Notes: a model not told the origin generated them from the letters alone. DNA of 64,000 nucleotides from Enterovibrio norvegicus FF-33 (GCF_000286835.2 NZ_AJYD02000038.1:379916-443915); one strand, 5' to 3'. Positions 20,201 through 32,306 are shown, counted from the first letter of the stretch. Translations and numbers: made by a program.

Positions 20201-21684
20201 CCCGCATCTTGACGTGATACATCACCCGCAATGCTGCGCACTATTGCTAAACCACGTTCAAATTGTTTTGCTGCCGCCGATGACAAATCCAGCTTGTGTT
20301 TCAAGCTAAGCAGTTCGCTGGTTTGCGTTTCTTCGTCGGCTTTAAGTGCACCCAGTATTTCAGCGGCATTGTGCTGCTGAAGTGCATCATTGCCTGTCAA
20401 ATCTTGCGCTTTCTCGAGCGCTTTAACAGCCTGTTGATACTGAAGCGCACGGGTTTGCTGCATATCCAGCGCTTGTTGATAATCCGCCAGTTGCGTTTTT
20501 AGGCTATCAACTTCTTCTTCGCTGAGATGGGCTTGCTCTTCGGCGATCGCCAGTTGTTCAGTGGCTTCTTCCACCACCATCATTTGTTCTTCAAGACGAA
20601 CCGCAAGCTCTTCCAAATCTTCTTGGTAGCGCTCGACTTTCTCTTGTTGGCGAACGGCTGTCTGAACCAATTGCAGGTGATCAGACGCCGCTTGATAATC
20701 TTGCTCTAAGTGAGCTTGACCGTCTGTTAACACATCAAGTTCGTCGGTCATGCGACCAAACGTACCTTGAAAATCATTAAGCTGACGACGAGAACCCAGT
20801 AGCTCACCACGACGTTGCAATGCCAGCTCGAGTTTCTTACGACGCTCGTTGGCATGACGCATGTAGTCAGACGCCACATAGTTGGTCGATTCAGTGATCA
20901 GGTGCTTGAACAAATCACGGTCACGTTGCGTCAGCTTGATGGCTTCTAGCGTCATGCGGTTTTCGCGAAGCGCCACTTCCATATCTTGGAACGCTTTCTT
21001 CACACCACCGTTTTGCGGCAACAGATAATCACGCAGTGATTTGGTGATCGCACTTGAAATACCACCATAAAGCGAGGCTTCAATCAGGCGATAGAACTTA
21101 GAACGGTCGGTTTGATTACGCAGCTTTTTCGGCAATGCGCCAAGCTCAAACATTTGCGCGTGATAATCAGTCACAGACGTAAACGCTTTGTAGTGCGCGG
21201 TTTCGTATTCTGCTAACGAATCTTTGACGTCGTTTAACTGGCGCACACGCACCTGATTAGCCGACACGTTCTCAATCAAAATGTCGGTTGGCTTAACGTG
21301 TGAAGGCAAGCCTTGAATGATGAAAGGTTTAATATCGACCTTTTTGTCACGACCCGCTACTTGCTGCAAACGCACACCAAACAGAACGCGTTGATTGCGT
21401 GAGTTCACCACATCAAGCGCTGCGTAACAGGCACCCGGTTTGAGTTTGCCGTGTAAGCCTTTATCACGAGACGCCGTTGAACTGCCCGCTTCCGTGGTGT
21501 TACGGAAGTGAAGCAGGCTTTGGTCTGGGATCATGGCTGTGATAAATGCGGCCATCGTGGTCGATTTACCGGCACCGTTACCCCCTGACAGCGTGGTGAC
21601 CAGATTATCAATGTCAAAGGTGCGGGCAAAGAAGCCGTTCCAGTTGACCATGGTCAGCGATTGAAATTTACCGCGCTGGATCAT
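17224..21684 (-). CDS. mukB: Chromosome partition protein MukB
   Basis: At 1486 residues this is the usual size of MukB. The N-terminal head has Walker [10 protein letters not shown] (residues 34-42); long Gln/Glu/Leu-rich coiled coils flank a central hinge; the C-terminal head has signature [10 protein letters not shown] and Walker [11 protein letters not shown]. MukB dimerises and, with MukE and MukF, forms the SMC-like condensin that organises the nucleoid and interacts with topoisomerase IV. It is the last gene of the cmoM-mukF-mukE-mukB operon, its ATG overlapping the mukE stop. Confidence 0.98.
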   Translation of the reverse strand: MIQRGKFQSLTMVNWNGFFARTFDIDNLVTTLSGGNGAGKSTTMAAFITAMIPDQSLLHFRNTTEAGSSTASRDKGLHGKLKPGACYAALDVVNSRNQRVLFGVRLQQVAGRDKKVDIKPFIIQGLPSHVKPTDILIENVSANQVRVRQLNDVKDSLAEYETAHYKAFTSVTDYHAQMFELGALPKKLRNQTDRSKFYRLIEASLYGGISSAITKSLRDYLLPQNGGVKKAFQDMEVALRENRMTLEAIKLTQRDRDLFKHLITESTNYVASDYMRHANERRKKLELALQRRGELLGSRRQLNDFQGTFGRMTDELDVLTDGQAHLEQDYQAASDHLQLVQTAVRQQEKVERYQEDLEELAVRLEEQMMVVEEATEQLAIAEEQAHLSEEEVDSLKTQLADYQQALDMQQTRALQYQQAVKALEKAQDLTGNDALQQHNAAEILGALKADEETQTSELLSLKHKLDLSSAAAKQFERGLAIVRSIAGDVSRQDAGVKAREVMTKGREFANLANNTDQLSAQHRDLERQMRSFQQAKTLSEQYQRQFNTAVESEELAELEMARQQARLETAEEAVGEQAEKVRELQRNENEINVKVADFEKVAPAWIAAQEALEKLADQSGETLYDNQAVLDTMQKVMVKERQTLDTRDKLAAEKQALEAEIERLAQPGGSGDARLQSLADTLGGTLLSEIYDDITMEDAPYFSALYGPARHAIVVPDLKGIKEKLVDIDDCPDDLYVIEGETDGFDDNVFDADEMDGAVCVHLNDRQLRYSRFPKVPLFGRAAREHRLENLREKREELVEDYAKASFDAQKLQRLSQSFNQFVSHHMNVAFNEDPEAALKALREQRNSVQRQLGQLRDNEQQVRSQLTGAKEAIALLNKLQHVVNALEDETIEARLQELVLRLSQADEARHFTREHGKALAELEPLVSALDADPEQFDALNESYLQADQALQLLKKKLFALSDLVERRHHFGYQDAVALLDKSSELNEQLKAKLIDAERARARSREHVKQVRDQVNQYNQLLASLKSSHQAKQETVAEFKRELVELGVRADVEAEERARIRRDELNAQLSQSRQRKSELEKGLTSIELEMKSLLKTLKKVSKEYSDLRTFVVNAKAGWVEVLKIARSSGVEKQLNRREMAYMSADELRSLSDKSLGALRLAVADNETLRDALRASEDMARPERKVLFYVAVYQHLRERIRHDIIRTDDPVEAIEEMEVELGRLTEELTQREKRLAISSESVANIIRKTIQREQNRIRLLNQGLSNIGFGQVKGVRLNVSIRDTHAQLLAGLAENAEQHQDLFGNNRLTFSEAMAKLFQRLNPHIDMGQRSPQILGEELLDYRNYLELGIEVNRGTDGWLRAESGALSTGEAIGTGQAILLMVVQSWEEESRRLRGKDVIPCRLLFLDEAARLDAKSISTLFELCHRLDMQLLIAAPENISPEQGTTYKLVRKIFNDKEHVHVVGLRGFGEVSKLNSPIQETLEAVD

Positions 21685-22436
21685 GCTTGAACCTCCTGAT
21701 CATCGATTGTTGATTCGTCGACTTCAAACTCATCGTTCTCTTCATCATTGAGCAGGCTCGACTGCGCATGTTCTTGCAAGTGAACAACGGCTTCGCCATC
21801 TCGAATCAAACGCAATTGCGCTTCACGAGCATCATCACCAGAACGTACGTCTGCACCAAAGCGGAATGTGGCTTCACTAACGCGGAATTTTCCGCTCTCA
21901 CCAATTGGCACAATCATGCCGAGGCGACGAAGACGGCGCAGTGCCGTTTTCACCTTGTCATACAACTTGTCACGATCAAGGTCTGAACCGCTGGCGCGCA
22001 ATGTCACCAACTTCATCAGTTTTTTCTCATCCGCCAAGCTGAGGAGTTCATCAAATAACTCTTGGGTGGTGAAAATACCTTCCTGCGCCAAACGTTCAGG
22101 GCTCAGGTAAAGGAAACACAACACCTTACCCACCAGCATGTCTAGCTCAGACAGAACACTTCGGCCTATCAATGAAGTAGAACGAGGACGCAGGTAGAAA
22201 AAGCCTTCTGGCGCACGCACTAATTCAGCGTTGTAGCGCTGATAAAAATGCTGCAGCGGCATTTCAAACTCAATCAGATAAGCGTGGTTATCCAAATCTT
22301 CGCTGGCAATATGGCGGCCAGCACGCAGCGTGCTATCCAATGCAGGAAACAAAGGATTGGCAATCGCTTTCGCCAGTTCCTCTGGCATAAATTCTTCAAT
22401 ATTTATCGATGACATTCGCTTGTACCTTGGCTCCAT
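21681..22436 (-). CDS. mukE: Chromosome partition protein MukE
   Basis: The 251-residue protein has the MukE winged-helix layout ([23 protein letters not shown] region, [27 protein letters not shown]) and an acidic C-terminus. It bridges MukF and MukB in the condensin complex. It overlaps mukF by 41 bp and mukB by 4 bp, indicating translational coupling. An internal ATG ([14 protein letters not shown], 22415) is closer to the E. coli start and would reduce the overlap with mukF. Confidence 0.96.
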   Translation of the reverse strand: MEPRYKRMSSINIEEFMPEELAKAIANPLFPALDSTLRAGRHIASEDLDNHAYLIEFEMPLQHFYQRYNAELVRAPEGFFYLRPRSTSLIGRSVLSELDMLVGKVLCFLYLSPERLAQEGIFTTQELFDELLSLADEKKLMKLVTLRASGSDLDRDKLYDKVKTALRRLRRLGMIVPIGESGKFRVSEATFRFGADVRSGDDAREAQLRLIRDGEAVVHLQEHAQSSLLNDEENDEFEVDESTIDDQEVQA

Positions 22437-23718
22437 ATTCGTTAATTGCCTGCCAATCCGGTTGGATCGCGTTTAGATCAGATTGTGAATAACCCAGGCG
22501 TACGGCCTGATTAATCACGATTCGAGCCAAATCAAAATGGCGTGCTTGTGGGTGTTGAGCCAGATAGTTTTTCAAAACAACGCCCAAATCGATGCCTTCG
22601 CCTGTCGTACGATGGCGAGATAACATGTCACCGATTTGATCGCCCAATTGGTCGCTAACCACAGTGAGTTCTTCAAACTCGACCTCTGCGGGCATTTCGC
22701 CCATCACTTCGTCATCACGAAGCACTAACGCCTCATCACGCATATCACGTAGGCGCTCGGCATCCGCATAGGTCAGGAACCACGGGCTATCGAAGTATTC
22801 TGTCACCGACTGACGTAAACGCTGGCTAAACGCGCGGTTTTTGTCCATGTCGATGGCATTACGAATAAATTTGTGTACGTGGCGGTCGTAACCGATCCAC
22901 AGGTCAATCGCTTGCTGGCCCCAGTTAATAATGCGATCTAGCTTCATTTGCAGGTTGTAGAGCATGGCATCAACGAAATCGAGATCGTCGCGACCGAGCA
23001 CTTGTTCCTGAATATTCAGAAGCTGGGTTTGCAATTGATCACCCGCAGATTGCAAGGTGTCTTGCAGTTCACGCAGCGTGCTGGAGGTTTCATTCAGCAA
23101 TTGCTCACAGTTGGCAATGGCGGCTTGCCAGTCTTGGTTTAACAGCTCAGCAATATCGCTTTTTACTTTCTGCTGCTGTTCGTCCATGGTGCGCTGATTC
23201 AAGTCGATACGGTCGAAAATCTCGGCCACAGAGTACTTGAGCACGCCATAAACATTTTTGCGCCAAAAGTCTGCATCGCCATCTTCAGAAGCCGCCGACA
23301 ATGCTTTGTCGATCTCGTCTGCAACCATTGAAAGCTGAATGGACAGCTTCAATGAGCTGTATTCGCGATGACGCGCGTAATAATCGCTGATACCCAGTGC
23401 AAGCGGTGTAAGACGATAGATGCTCGCACCGTCTGTCAGTTCGCTGGTAAAGCGACTGATCAGGCGGCTACGCACCAAATCGTTAATGGCATTGTTCGCG
23501 CGAAAGGCAATCGTTTCGCTAGCTTGATCGAATTGGTCACTCACAATGCGAAATGCATCGACAAGTTCCCCTTCCCCTAGCTCCTCCTCATATCGCTCGC
23601 TGCTTAAGACTGCAACGGCAAGGAGAAATGCCAGCCGTTCCGGCGGCAGATTGAGAGAGAAGTCGTTCTGTTTCACCCAACCAACCAACTCAGGAACAGT
23701 CTGAGAGAATTCGCTCAT
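22396..23718 (-). CDS. mukF: Chromosome partition protein MukF (kleisin)
   Basis: The 440-residue kleisin starts [20 protein letters not shown] and shows the N-terminal winged helix ([16 protein letters not shown]), a middle helical region and a C-terminal winged helix that docks on the MukB head. It links two MukB heads and recruits MukE. Position after cmoM and before mukE matches E. coli and Vibrio. Confidence 0.97.
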   Translation of the reverse strand: MSEFSQTVPELVGWVKQNDFSLNLPPERLAFLLAVAVLSSERYEEELGEGELVDAFRIVSDQFDQASETIAFRANNAINDLVRSRLISRFTSELTDGASIYRLTPLALGISDYYARHREYSSLKLSIQLSMVADEIDKALSAASEDGDADFWRKNVYGVLKYSVAEIFDRIDLNQRTMDEQQQKVKSDIAELLNQDWQAAIANCEQLLNETSSTLRELQDTLQSAGDQLQTQLLNIQEQVLGRDDLDFVDAMLYNLQMKLDRIINWGQQAIDLWIGYDRHVHKFIRNAIDMDKNRAFSQRLRQSVTEYFDSPWFLTYADAERLRDMRDEALVLRDDEVMGEMPAEVEFEELTVVSDQLGDQIGDMLSRHRTTGEGIDLGVVLKNYLAQHPQARHFDLARIVINQAVRLGYSQSDLNAIQPDWQAINEYGAKVQANVIDKY

Positions 23719-23744
23719 CCGTAATCCTTGTTGTCTATTTCTAA

Positions 23745-24527
23745 TTATTTATCGAGAGGTCTTTGCGCCCAAACATGGATGTAGCGACCTAACGATATAA
23801 AAGGTTCCTGACGGCAGAGCTTTTGCTCCATCGCCACAACCTGTTCAAAGGTGTATTCGCCCATTCTTGTGTCTTTCATATAGTCATGGAACGTGCGTAC
23901 ACCGCTTTTTCCCAAAATAGTAAACCCAGCCTCTTCTATCCACTGGTAAACATCTTCAGGTGGAAGACCTTTTTGAGGCTGAAGCTTGAAGCGTTTTCTG
24001 TGCGGCATCCCCTCTTCCACATGGGTGAGGTTGCCGCAAATCAAATTCTTGAACAGCAGGCCATTTTGGTTGTAGAACATCACTGACGCAATGCCACCAG
24101 GCTTTACTTGCGAAAGTATGACATTCAGCGCTTCATGCGGATCAGCCAACCATTCCATCACTGCATGAAAAAGCACCAAGTCGGCCTTTTTATCCATATG
24201 CTGTGCGATTTCCTGCACGGGCGCATGAACGAAGCGATAGTGCGGCAGAAGCCCTGCCGCATCGATATCTTTTTCCGCCAACTCGAGCATCTGTGAAGAA
24301 AGATCACACAAGGTGACGTGATGACCGCGCAGGGCGACTTGCTGCGAAAGCTGCGCCAACCCGCCTCCGGCATCCAAAATGTCCAGTGGTTTGGATTCAC
24401 CCAGCCGTCTTAAAATTGATTCGAGATCTTGCCAAACAACGGCTTGGCGGATTTCTCCCTTGCCGGAACCGTAAATGTTTTTAACAAATTTGTGGGCAAT
24501 GTCGTCGAAATTTCTATCCTCAGTCAC
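23745..24527 (-). CDS. cmoM: tRNA 5-carboxymethoxyuridine methyltransferase CmoM (SmtA)
   Basis: The 260-residue class I methyltransferase starts at a GTG giving [14 protein letters not shown], aligned with the E. coli start. The SAM-binding motif [10 protein letters not shown] is clear, followed by [24 protein letters not shown] and the C-terminal [11 protein letters not shown]. CmoM methylates cmo5U34 of some tRNAs to mcmo5U. The reading frame stays open far upstream, but that part overlaps the divergent elyC promoter and lacks similarity. First gene of the muk operon. Confidence 0.93.
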   Translation of the reverse strand: MTEDRNFDDIAHKFVKNIYGSGKGEIRQAVVWQDLESILRRLGESKPLDILDAGGGLAQLSQQVALRGHHVTLCDLSSQMLELAEKDIDAAGLLPHYRFVHAPVQEIAQHMDKKADLVLFHAVMEWLADPHEALNVILSQVKPGGIASVMFYNQNGLLFKNLICGNLTHVEEGMPHRKRFKLQPQKGLPPEDVYQWIEEAGFTILGKSGVRTFHDYMKDTRMGEYTFEQVVAMEQKLCRQEPFISLGRYIHVWAQRPLDK

Positions 24528-24639
24528 AGCGCCTTCGTTATCATATTCAGTAAGGGGGTTATTTTCGCATAAGACTGCCGTTAATAAAGGTTTGTTGTAC
24601 TTATTGGCCCCTGTTTGACTATATTTCGGGCGACATTTC

Positions 24640-25485
24640 ATGTTTGAACTAAAAAAACTCGTATCAACTTTACTGATGCCCCTGCCTGCGCTACTGCTTA
24701 TCGGATTTTTTGGCCTTTTTTTGATTTGGTTCACGCAGCGTAAAGGGTTCGGCTCGTTCTTAGTATTTGTTTCACTATTGTTAATCGGACTGGTGTCTTT
24801 CCAGCCATTATCTTCATCGCTGTTAATGAAGTTAGAAAGACAACACACCCAGTTTCTCGCCCCAGAAGAACCTGTCGAATACGTCATGGTGCTGGGACAC
24901 GGACATGTTGTAGATGATGAGATACCGCCAACGTCAGAATTGTCACGTGTGGCACTGATGCGATTGGTGGAAGGCATTCGTATTCACTTTATGTATCCAA
25001 CGTCAAAACTGATCCTATCTGGCTATGATGGCGGATATGAAGTGAGCCATGCTCGTATGCTGGCCCGCGTTGCAATGGCAATGGGTGTGAATAAGAACAA
25101 TATTCTCTTGCTGGAAACCGCAAAGGACACGTGGGAGGAGGCATTTCAAGCAGCGTCGGTGGTCGGTCAAAGCAATTTGGTGCTAGTGACATCCGCGAGC
25201 CATATGCCTCGTGCACTGTATGACTTCCAAACTGCTGGCCTAGATCCTATTCCGGCGCCAACAAATTACATGGCACAGAAAGAGATTCAGCAACCTTGGA
25301 TAAAATACAGTCCTCGTGCGCAGTATCTCGAACAATTTGAACGCTTCTGGCATGAGCGCTTAGGGCAGTTATGGCAACGTCTACGCGATAAAGTCGCGCA
25401 GCAGCAAGATGAGTTTCAGGGTGACCCTGTGACCTCTCCAGAGACTGCTCCTGACCTTCAACTTGAATCCGTGCCAGCAAACTAA
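24640..25485 (+). CDS. elyC: Envelope biogenesis factor ElyC (YcbC, DUF218)
   Basis: The 281-residue inner-membrane protein has two N-terminal membrane helices (about 8-32 and 38-56) and a DUF218 domain with VMVLGHGHVVDD, LILSGYDGG and LVTSASHMPRAL. In E. coli ElyC affects peptidoglycan assembly at low temperature through lipid-carrier metabolism. The divergent arrangement with cmoM-mukFEB is conserved. The C-terminus is about 20 residues longer than in E. coli and rich in Gln, Pro and Glu. Confidence 0.92.
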   Translation: MFELKKLVSTLLMPLPALLLIGFFGLFLIWFTQRKGFGSFLVFVSLLLIGLVSFQPLSSSLLMKLERQHTQFLAPEEPVEYVMVLGHGHVVDDEIPPTSELSRVALMRLVEGIRIHFMYPTSKLILSGYDGGYEVSHARMLARVAMAMGVNKNNILLLETAKDTWEEAFQAASVVGQSNLVLVTSASHMPRALYDFQTAGLDPIPAPTNYMAQKEIQQPWIKYSPRAQYLEQFERFWHERLGQLWQRLRDKVAQQQDEFQGDPVTSPETAPDLQLESVPAN

Positions 25486-25510
25486 ATGGTTATAACAAGC
25501 TGTAAACGAA

Positions 25511-25541
25511 AAAAAGAGCTGCCCTGAGGCAGCTCTTTTTT
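25511..25541. terminator. Bidirectional terminator between elyC and kdsB
   Basis: Stem AAAGAGCTGCC/GGCAGCTCTTT with an A-run on the left and T-run on the right, placed between convergent genes. Confidence 0.93.
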
Positions 25542-25624
25542 ATTGTTAGCCTTGCTTGTGGCTGGCGCGTTTTACGTGTCACACGTTACCCAAAACCTGT
25601 TACCCGAAACCTCTGCTGCAGCCT

Positions 25625-26377
25625 CTAAAGGTTTGCAACGAACTCACGCACTGCTTCAAGATCTTCTGGCGTATCTACCCCTGCTGGCGGCACTTCAATC
25701 GCGACATCAACGTGGATTTTTTCGCCATACCAAAGTACGCGCAGTTGCTCCAAACACTCAATGTGCTCAATCGGGCTCGGTGCCCAGTTGATGTAGGTGT
25801 TAATAAAGCCTGCACGATAACCGTAGATACCAATATGGCGTTTGAGATTATGGTGAATTTCAGCAGGCACTTTGGCGAAATTATCGCGATCCCATGGGAT
25901 AGACGCACGGCTGAAATACAATGCATAGCCGTCTTTGTCCGTCACCACTTTCACCGCATTCGGATTGAACACGTCATCGGCGTGATCAATGTTCACGGCA
26001 AGTGTGGCCATCGGTGCTTCGCTTTTGGCAAGGTTCTCTGCAACCTGGCGAATCACACTCGGCGGAATGAGTGGCTCATCGCCCTGAACATTGATAATGA
26101 TCTCGTTCGCATCGAGATTATATTTTTCAACAACTTCAGCAAGACGCTCAGTACCAGATTGGTGATCTTCACGGGTCATGCACACTTCTGCACCAAAGGC
26201 ATTTGCAGCATCAACAATACGCTGATCATCGGTTGCGATAATCACTTTGTCGGCACCCGACTTCATGGCTTGCTCGTAAACCCATTGGATCATGGGTTTG
26301 CCGCCAATATCTACCAGCGGCTTTGCAGGTAAACGACTGGACGCGTACCGAGCAGGGATCACCACGGTGAATTTCAT
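25625..26377 (-). CDS. kdsB: CMP-Kdo synthetase KdsB
   Basis: The 250-residue cytidylyltransferase starts [21 protein letters not shown], the nucleotide-binding signature of the family, and keeps [20 protein letters not shown] and the late [11 protein letters not shown]. It activates Kdo with CTP for lipid A glycosylation. Its start overlaps the ycaR stop by four bases; the order msbA-lpxK-ycaR-kdsB forms an LPS operon. Confidence 0.97.
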   Translation of the reverse strand: MKFTVVIPARYASSRLPAKPLVDIGGKPMIQWVYEQAMKSGADKVIIATDDQRIVDAANAFGAEVCMTREDHQSGTERLAEVVEKYNLDANEIIINVQGDEPLIPPSVIRQVAENLAKSEAPMATLAVNIDHADDVFNPNAVKVVTDKDGYALYFSRASIPWDRDNFAKVPAEIHHNLKRHIGIYGYRAGFINTYINWAPSPIEHIECLEQLRVLWYGEKIHVDVAIEVPPAGVDTPEDLEAVREFVANL

Positions 26378-26562
26378 TGCTTAACCTCGTCCGATGACAT
26401 TTCACGCGCTTCCGTCGTTAGCATCACAGGAATGCCATCGCAGATCGGATACGCCAAACGGTCAAACTTACAAACCAACTCATTCTTTTCTTTGTTGTAG
26501 TTGAGCTTTCCCTTACACGCAGGGCAAGCGACGATTTCAAGCAGTCGGTGATCCATATCCAT
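26374..26562 (-). CDS. ycaR: YcaR, Trm112-like small zinc protein
   Basis: The 62-residue protein has the first cysteine pair CPACKG (near residue 13) of Trm112/UPF0434 proteins, and [20 protein letters not shown], which supplies further cysteines. Members likely bind zinc or act as small partner subunits. The gene lies between lpxK and kdsB and overlaps both slightly. Confidence 0.95.
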   Translation of the reverse strand: MDMDHRLLEIVACPACKGKLNYNKEKNELVCKFDRLAYPICDGIPVMLTTEAREMSSDEVKQ

Positions 26563-27568
26563 CCTTCACTTTCTTAATGGTATTTATTACGTTGGCAGTA
26601 TCGTCCGCATTGAAACTCGCATCAACGGGCAAATACCACCAATTCTCAATTTCTGGGTGCTGTTGCAACATTGCGCGGCATTTGACGGCATCTTTTTCTG
26701 TCATCAGTAAATGCTCGCCTTTCTGCGCTAACGCCGCGAGTTGATCAAACTCAAAGGCTTTGTGGTCTGCGAACGGCTCACAATGAATAAGTGTCAGCCC
26801 TAGATCGTTAAGCGTATTGAAAAATCGTTGAGGGTTACCAATACCGGCCATCGCCACCGCATTATTGATACTGCTGGCGACGATGCGTTGACCCGTTTTC
26901 AGGTTAACCAACTCGCAGGGGGCTAACGTCATGGCTATTTCACCAGACGATACCGAAGTGCCATTGCAAATGACAAAGTCTACGTCGTTTAGACGATCAG
27001 TTTGCTCTCGCAGTGGTCCAAGCGGCATGTAGTAACCATTGCCGAAGCGTCTCTCGCCATCGACAACCACAAACTCAATGTCTCGCGCCAATTTATAGTG
27101 TTGAAGCCCGTCATCAGTGATCACGATATCAACACCAAGAGGCAGCAGCGCTTTAACGGCATCACTACGAACAGGTGAAATTGCAACCGGTGCGCCAGTG
27201 CGTTGATAGATCAACACAGGCTCATCGCCGGCGATATCGGTGCTGGTTTTATCATTGAGCACTAATGGATAATGTGTTGCTTTGCCGCCATAGCCACGAG
27301 ACACCACGCCCGGATTCATTCCCAAGGCTTTTAGTTGCTCCACCAGCCAAATAACAACAGGGGTTTTTCCATTGCCACCGACTGTGATGTTGCCCACCAC
27401 GATGACAGGAACTGGGGCTTTATAAGCGCCATTGCTATCATCAAGAAATGCCTTGCGACGCTGACGAGCAATGGCACCAAACACCTTGCTCAGCGGCCAC
27501 AGCAGTGGCGCGCCAATCCATCCTAGCGGGTGGTTTTCAAACCAAATTTTATCTACCAAACCCGCCAA
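26537..27568 (-). CDS. lpxK: Tetraacyldisaccharide 4'-kinase LpxK
   Basis: The 343-residue membrane-associated kinase has an N-terminal amphipathic/hydrophobic anchor and the P-loop [13 protein letters not shown] (about 57-69), then [19 protein letters not shown] and [10 protein letters not shown]. It phosphorylates lipid A disaccharide to lipid IVA at the inner membrane. The gene starts three bases after msbA ends, a conserved pair. Confidence 0.96.
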   Translation of the reverse strand: MAGLVDKIWFENHPLGWIGAPLLWPLSKVFGAIARQRRKAFLDDSNGAYKAPVPVIVVGNITVGGNGKTPVVIWLVEQLKALGMNPGVVSRGYGGKATHYPLVLNDKTSTDIAGDEPVLIYQRTGAPVAISPVRSDAVKALLPLGVDIVITDDGLQHYKLARDIEFVVVDGERRFGNGYYMPLGPLREQTDRLNDVDFVICNGTSVSSGEIAMTLAPCELVNLKTGQRIVASSINNAVAMAGIGNPQRFFNTLNDLGLTLIHCEPFADHKAFEFDQLAALAQKGEHLLMTEKDAVKCRAMLQQHPEIENWWYLPVDASFNADDTANVINTIKKVKDGYGSPTA

Positions 27569-27571
27569 GCG

Positions 27572-29326
27572 TTAATCTCCAAACTGGATTCGGTATAGTT
27601 GCGCATAAGCACCGTCTTTTTCCATCAACGCGGTATGGTTACCGCGTTCAACAATTTCGCCTTCATCGACCACCAAAATTTCATCGGCGTTTTCAATGGT
27701 CGACAAACGGTGTGCAATGACCAATACGGTGCGATCTTTTTGCAGCTCGTCAAGGGCTGCCTGAATCGCGCGTTCAGATTCCGTATCCAGTGCTGAGGTC
27801 GCTTCATCGAGGATCAGTACAGGTGCATCGCGTAACAAGGCACGTGCAATCGCAATGCGCTGACGCTGACCACCAGATAAGCTCACCCCGTTTTCACCAA
27901 TAACCGTATCAAAACCTTGTTCCATGTTTTGAATGAAATCACTCGCGTAAGCCAGCTCTGCGGCGCGTTCTATTTCTTCCCGCGTGTATTCGCCTGCTGC
28001 GGCATACGCGATATTATTGGCGATACTATCGTTAAACAAGTGAACATTTTGAGAAACAATGGCTACCTGATCACGAAGGTTATTCAGGGTGTAATCCTCA
28101 ATTCGCACGTTATCAATCGTGATATCGCCGCCATTAATATCATAAAAACGCGTCAGCAAATTGGCGATGGTACTTTTGCCTGAACCTGAGCGCCCAACTA
28201 GGGCTAAGGTTTTGCCGGCTTCCAGCTCAAAACTCACTTTGTTCAATGCTGGGGTATCTTTGGTTGGATAAGTAAACACCACATCTTTGACATGGATGTC
28301 CCCTTTCACACGTGCAACTTCATGGCTACCGTTGTCTTTCTCAGTTTCCATTTCCATCAATTCAAACAAGCTGTTACACGCCGCCATACCACGTTGGAAC
28401 TGTGATGTCACATTGGTCAGTGCCTTCAAAGGGCGCATCAAACCAAACATCGCACCAAACACCACTGCAAATGTACCCGCAGTCAACTCTGAGCGAATAG
28501 CCTCAGTGTTTGCCAGCATGAGAACCACAACAAGCGCAAAAGAGGCGATAAGCTGGATAACAGGGTTAGCAATGGCCTGCGCTGACACCAACTTCATGGT
28601 TTGCTGACGCATACCATTACTGACATCTTCAAAGCGTGCTTTTTCAACTTCCTGACCACCAAAGCTCAATACCACTTTATGGCCTTTCAGCATTTGCTCT
28701 GCTGACGAGGTCACTGACCCCATGGCTTCTTGCATATTGGATGAAATTTTACGGAAGCGTTTTGATACAAAACCAATCGCCCACGCTACCACAGGTGCGA
28801 TGACGAGTAAGATTGCCGAAAGTTCCCAGCTGTAGTAGAACATCAGGGTCATCAAACCAATGATTGACGCACCTTCACGAACAAGACTGACCAATGCGCC
28901 ACTGGTGGCGTTAGCAACTTGTTCTGAGTCATAAGTGATGCGCGACAGCAATGCACCGGAAGATTCTTTATCAAAGAAGCTCACAGGCATCTTCATAAAA
29001 TGGTTAAACATGCGACGGCGCATCACCATCACGACGTTACCGGACACCCAAGAAAGACCGTAGGTGGAAACGAAACTGGATGCGCCTCGAATGAGCATTA
29101 GGCCAACAAGATAAAAAGGCATCATCTTAAGGAAATCACCATCAACGCTGTCGTAGGTAAAGCCTTCATCGAGCAACGGCTTTATCATAGAGAGCATCAA
29201 GGTGTCACTTGCCGCGTTGATCACCAACGCGATGATGGCAACCACCAACCCTAGTTTGTAATTGGCAATATAGGGCCACAGTGCTTTGAACGTTTCCCGA
29301 GTGGTTTTATCTTGGTAATTTGACAT
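27572..29326 (-). CDS. msbA: Lipid A export ATP-binding/permease MsbA
   Basis: The 584-residue half-transporter has an N-terminal six-helix ABC exporter domain (about 20-315) and a nucleotide-binding domain with Walker [10 protein letters not shown], signature [16 protein letters not shown], Walker [12 protein letters not shown] and the H-loop AHRLST. It flips lipid A-core across the inner membrane. It lies downstream of comEC and directly upstream of lpxK. Confidence 0.97.
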   Translation of the reverse strand: MSNYQDKTTRETFKALWPYIANYKLGLVVAIIALVINAASDTLMLSMIKPLLDEGFTYDSVDGDFLKMMPFYLVGLMLIRGASSFVSTYGLSWVSGNVVMVMRRRMFNHFMKMPVSFFDKESSGALLSRITYDSEQVANATSGALVSLVREGASIIGLMTLMFYYSWELSAILLVIAPVVAWAIGFVSKRFRKISSNMQEAMGSVTSSAEQMLKGHKVVLSFGGQEVEKARFEDVSNGMRQQTMKLVSAQAIANPVIQLIASFALVVVLMLANTEAIRSELTAGTFAVVFGAMFGLMRPLKALTNVTSQFQRGMAACNSLFELMEMETEKDNGSHEVARVKGDIHVKDVVFTYPTKDTPALNKVSFELEAGKTLALVGRSGSGKSTIANLLTRFYDINGGDITIDNVRIEDYTLNNLRDQVAIVSQNVHLFNDSIANNIAYAAAGEYTREEIERAAELAYASDFIQNMEQGFDTVIGENGVSLSGGQRQRIAIARALLRDAPVLILDEATSALDTESERAIQAALDELQKDRTVLVIAHRLSTIENADEILVVDEGEIVERGNHTALMEKDGAYAQLYRIQFGD

Positions 29327-29361
29327 TTTATTTGCTTATATTTCTGCAAGTAGCGGGCATT

Positions 29362-30780
29362 CTACTCTTTTCTTTTGGGTGCTCCAAACTTCTTACGGTA
29401 CCAATATGGCTCCAGATCAAGACGATGACTAAGAACACGCCACCCCTTGCTGGAAAAACGCACACTCACCTGACCATGCTTACCTGTTTCGTACCACGCG
29501 ATATTTCGCTGATGATAGCGGGCGACAACGTCAGGATTTGGCAAATTCCAGGGTGTATATCGCCCCGTCGAAGCAATAGCTGCCTTTGGGCGAACATGGT
29601 CAATGAATAATGCTGAAGAAGAGGTTTTGCTACCGTGGTGGGGAACGATGAGGACTTGAGCATCCAGGTCATCATTTTGCTCAACCAAATAGTCCTCACC
29701 TTTGGCCGGTAAATCTCCCGTCAACAAAACTGCGTTCTCCCCATCCGAGACACGAATAACACAGGAGTCGGGATTTCTCGCCTCATCGACAAGCATCAGT
29801 GGATACAACACGTCGAAATCCAGCCCTTTCCAACGCCATGTCTCTCCACGTTTACAAGGCAGAAACGCCGCGTTATTTTCACTGGCTCTCACCCATTGAG
29901 GGCCTATTTGAGCGATCACCCATTCAGCACCGCCCGCATGGTCATTATCACGGTGACTTAGAATAAGCCCCACCAACGCGCTTCCTCGGGATTGCAGAAC
30001 GGAATAAACAACACTTTCTGCGATGCTGCTCGATGTCCATGCCGCGCCTGTGTCGTACAGAATTGCCTCGCCGTCTTTTTCAATCAATACCGCCAAGCCA
30101 TGACCAACATCAAGTACATCGACGCGCCAATCAGCATTGTTGTTAGTGCTTCTGCCCCATGTCAGCAGAATCATGGCGACAACACCCAATAGCACCAAAG
30201 ACCGCCTCACGTTCAACATCGTGACTAACACAACAAAGAGAATAACAACCATCAACCACATACCTGACAGTCGCCCAATCTCCAGCCATCCCAAGGCGAC
30301 GGTATCTAAAGCCAACAACAAAGGAGACAAAGAAAGGTCAGCCGCAGTCCATACCCAAGTGGCAGGCATAAACGGCGAAAGTATCAGCGCTATCAAAATA
30401 AGAGGAACAGTGACCAAGCTAACGAGAGGGACTGCGATCAGGTTGTAAACAATGGCGGTCATGCTTATGCCACCAAACCACGCCCACATAAACGGCAACA
30501 TGCCGAGCGTGAGAAAAACCTGCATTCGCCACAGCAAAAGAAAGTAGCGTTTAATCAACGCACACGATGTTGCTAACCCCCCGCCTTTACTTCCATCGAT
30601 GTCCTCACCTGTCATATCTTTATCTTCACGTCTCTCGCCAGTCATAGACATGATACAAAGCACAAACACTGCGCCAAAAGAAAGCCAAAAGCTGGCAGAA
30701 AAAATCGATAGCGGATCGGAAATTAATACCACCGTCAGCACAATCAAGAAGGTGTTAAAAGGACTGACGCTGAACCCGGT
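29362..30780 (-). pseudogene. comEC: comEC C-terminal part, downstream of an in-frame amber codon
   Basis: The frame continues directly after the TAG at 30781-30783 for about 472 codons. It covers the remaining Competence-domain membrane helices (IFSASFWLSFGAV, WAWFGGISMTAIVYN) and the metallo-beta-lactamase-like domain with HRDNDHAGG, LTGDLPAKG and PHHGSKTSSS. A possible TTG restart lies at 30747, but without the N-terminal part a DNA channel is unlikely. Together with the 5' fragment this makes one normal-sized ComEC of about 773 residues, so a single substitution explains the break. Confidence 0.88.
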
Positions 30781-31683
30781 CTAACGAACCAACGAAAAGG
30801 TCACTAGCGCAATCAATGCGCGCTGTGCCGTCATAGTAAAACCGGCCACCCATGCATATCCGAATGCACACAATAGCCCCACCAATGCGGCTAACCACAG
30901 CGCATTGTCACGGCGACGGACAATCGGTAATAACAGCTTAGTGACCCTGTCACCAAAAAAGAACGCCAGTCCAATATGAAGGCCAGAAATAGCCAACAGG
31001 TGCGCAAGCCCTGTATCTCTGAGTTGTGTCCAATCAACGCGTTGAAGCAACGAGCGCTCACCAAATGCAAGTGCCACCAAATATCGCGACGACGGTAAAT
31101 TCCCTAACTCAATTTGTATTTTTTCAAATAGCTGCTGCCGATATGAGGAAGTATCGTCTATGATCTTTGCGGTGAGCACGGTGCCTTTGGAATGAATGTG
31201 TCGAGACAAAAAATAGGTCTCTGCATCAAAGCCTGCTTCGTTCAAGCGTCCATACGGCTCTCGCAATCTTGCCGTGATTTCCCAGCGCTGTCCTTGCTTT
31301 ACAGGTTCTTCACTTCGCCAGTAAAGTCGCACCCGAAACGTCTCAAAAGTGGTCAGTTTGCGTCCATTCACTGTGTCCACATCAAAGATTACACTTGTTT
31401 GCAATTTTTCAGTGGTAAAAAGGCTGCCAACTTTCCCTGCTATGGTAGTATTCTGAGCCACTGTCAGAGCGGAAATGGTTTTGTATTTAAACAGTGCCGC
31501 AGAGCTGGATGCCACTAGACAGCCAAGGGTGAGACCAATGAAAAACACGGAAACGTGCTTTCTTAGGGCGAGCAGAATGACAAGAAAAAAGAAAGAAGCC
31601 ACCGCCAAGGTGCTGATTTCTGGAATGTCTGGCCACCATTTGAGCGTGACTATAGCCACCACGATACCGAGCAATACTTTCAT
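30781..31683 (-). pseudogene. comEC: comEC N-terminal part, ended by premature TAG
   Basis: Three hundred codons cover the N-terminal helices, the OB-like DUF4131 region (VRLYWRSEEPVKQGQRWEIT, RLREPYGRLNEAGFD) and the start of the Competence domain (LLAISGLHIGLAFFF, FTMTAQRALIALVTFSLVR) before a TAG. ComEC transports single-stranded DNA across the inner membrane during natural transformation. The next codons in the same frame continue the protein, so this is a nonsense mutation, readthrough site or sequencing error, and not a gene boundary. Confidence 0.88.
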
Positions 31684-31715
31684 GCTGGTATCGATTCCGT
31701 GTGAAAAGAATACCT

Positions 31716-32273
31716 ATGCCAAGAAAAATATTTAAAAAGTTTCTTCCCAGACACGACGTGATTCGCAAACAAAAAGCGCTCGCGGTCTTTGGCAATCTGC
31801 TTTATGACCCGAACCTTTGGTGCTTGAATCGACGCTCTGCATCCGGTGCATTCGCCGTTGGCCTTTTTATGGCTTTTATTCCCCTTCCCAGCCAAATGAT
31901 CATGGCGGCAGGTCTTGCCATCATGTTTGGGGTTAATTTGCCCCTGTCGATTGCGTTGGTTTGGATCACCAACCCCATCACCATGCCTGTGATTTTTTAT
32001 GGCTCCTACAAGGTGGGAGCATGGTTGCTGGGAACACCCAATATTCATTTTCATTTTGAACTGACGTGGGATTTCCTGTTTAGTCAAATGAATCAGATTG
32101 GCCCTCCATTCCTGCTCGGTTGTTTAGTCTGTGGGATTTTCTTTGCCATCGTTGGCTATTTTGGTGTTCAAGGGCTTTGGCGTTATTCAGTCGTAAGAAG
32201 CTGGCAAAAACGTCGTTTGCGATTACCAAAAATGAAATCACTAAAGAGAAAGAGCCGAGACATACCTGAGTAA
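31716..32273 (+). CDS. DUF2062 membrane protein
   Basis: The approximately 185-residue protein has about three membrane helices (SGAFAVGLFMAFIPLPSQMIMAAG, SIALVWITNPITMPVIF, LGCLVCGIFFAIVGYFG) and the DUF2062 signature with NPITMP. Function is unknown. A GTG five codons upstream at 31701 is an alternative start. It is divergent from comEC, as in other Vibrionaceae. Confidence 0.85.
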   Translation: MPRKIFKKFLPRHDVIRKQKALAVFGNLLYDPNLWCLNRRSASGAFAVGLFMAFIPLPSQMIMAAGLAIMFGVNLPLSIALVWITNPITMPVIFYGSYKVGAWLLGTPNIHFHFELTWDFLFSQMNQIGPPFLLGCLVCGIFFAIVGYFGVQGLWRYSVVRSWQKRRLRLPKMKSLKRKSRDIPE

Positions 32274-32306
32274 CCTCACAGTCAATGAGCACTCAGCAGC
32301 AGATAC

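Noticed and set aside
24528..24977. 150-codon N-terminal extension of cmoM
   Set aside because: It overlaps the divergent elyC gene and has no similarity to CmoM; the GTG at 24527 matches the E. coli start.
25556..26332. Plus-strand frame of 258 codons opposite kdsB
   Set aside because: Antisense shadow of the clearly recognised kdsB gene.
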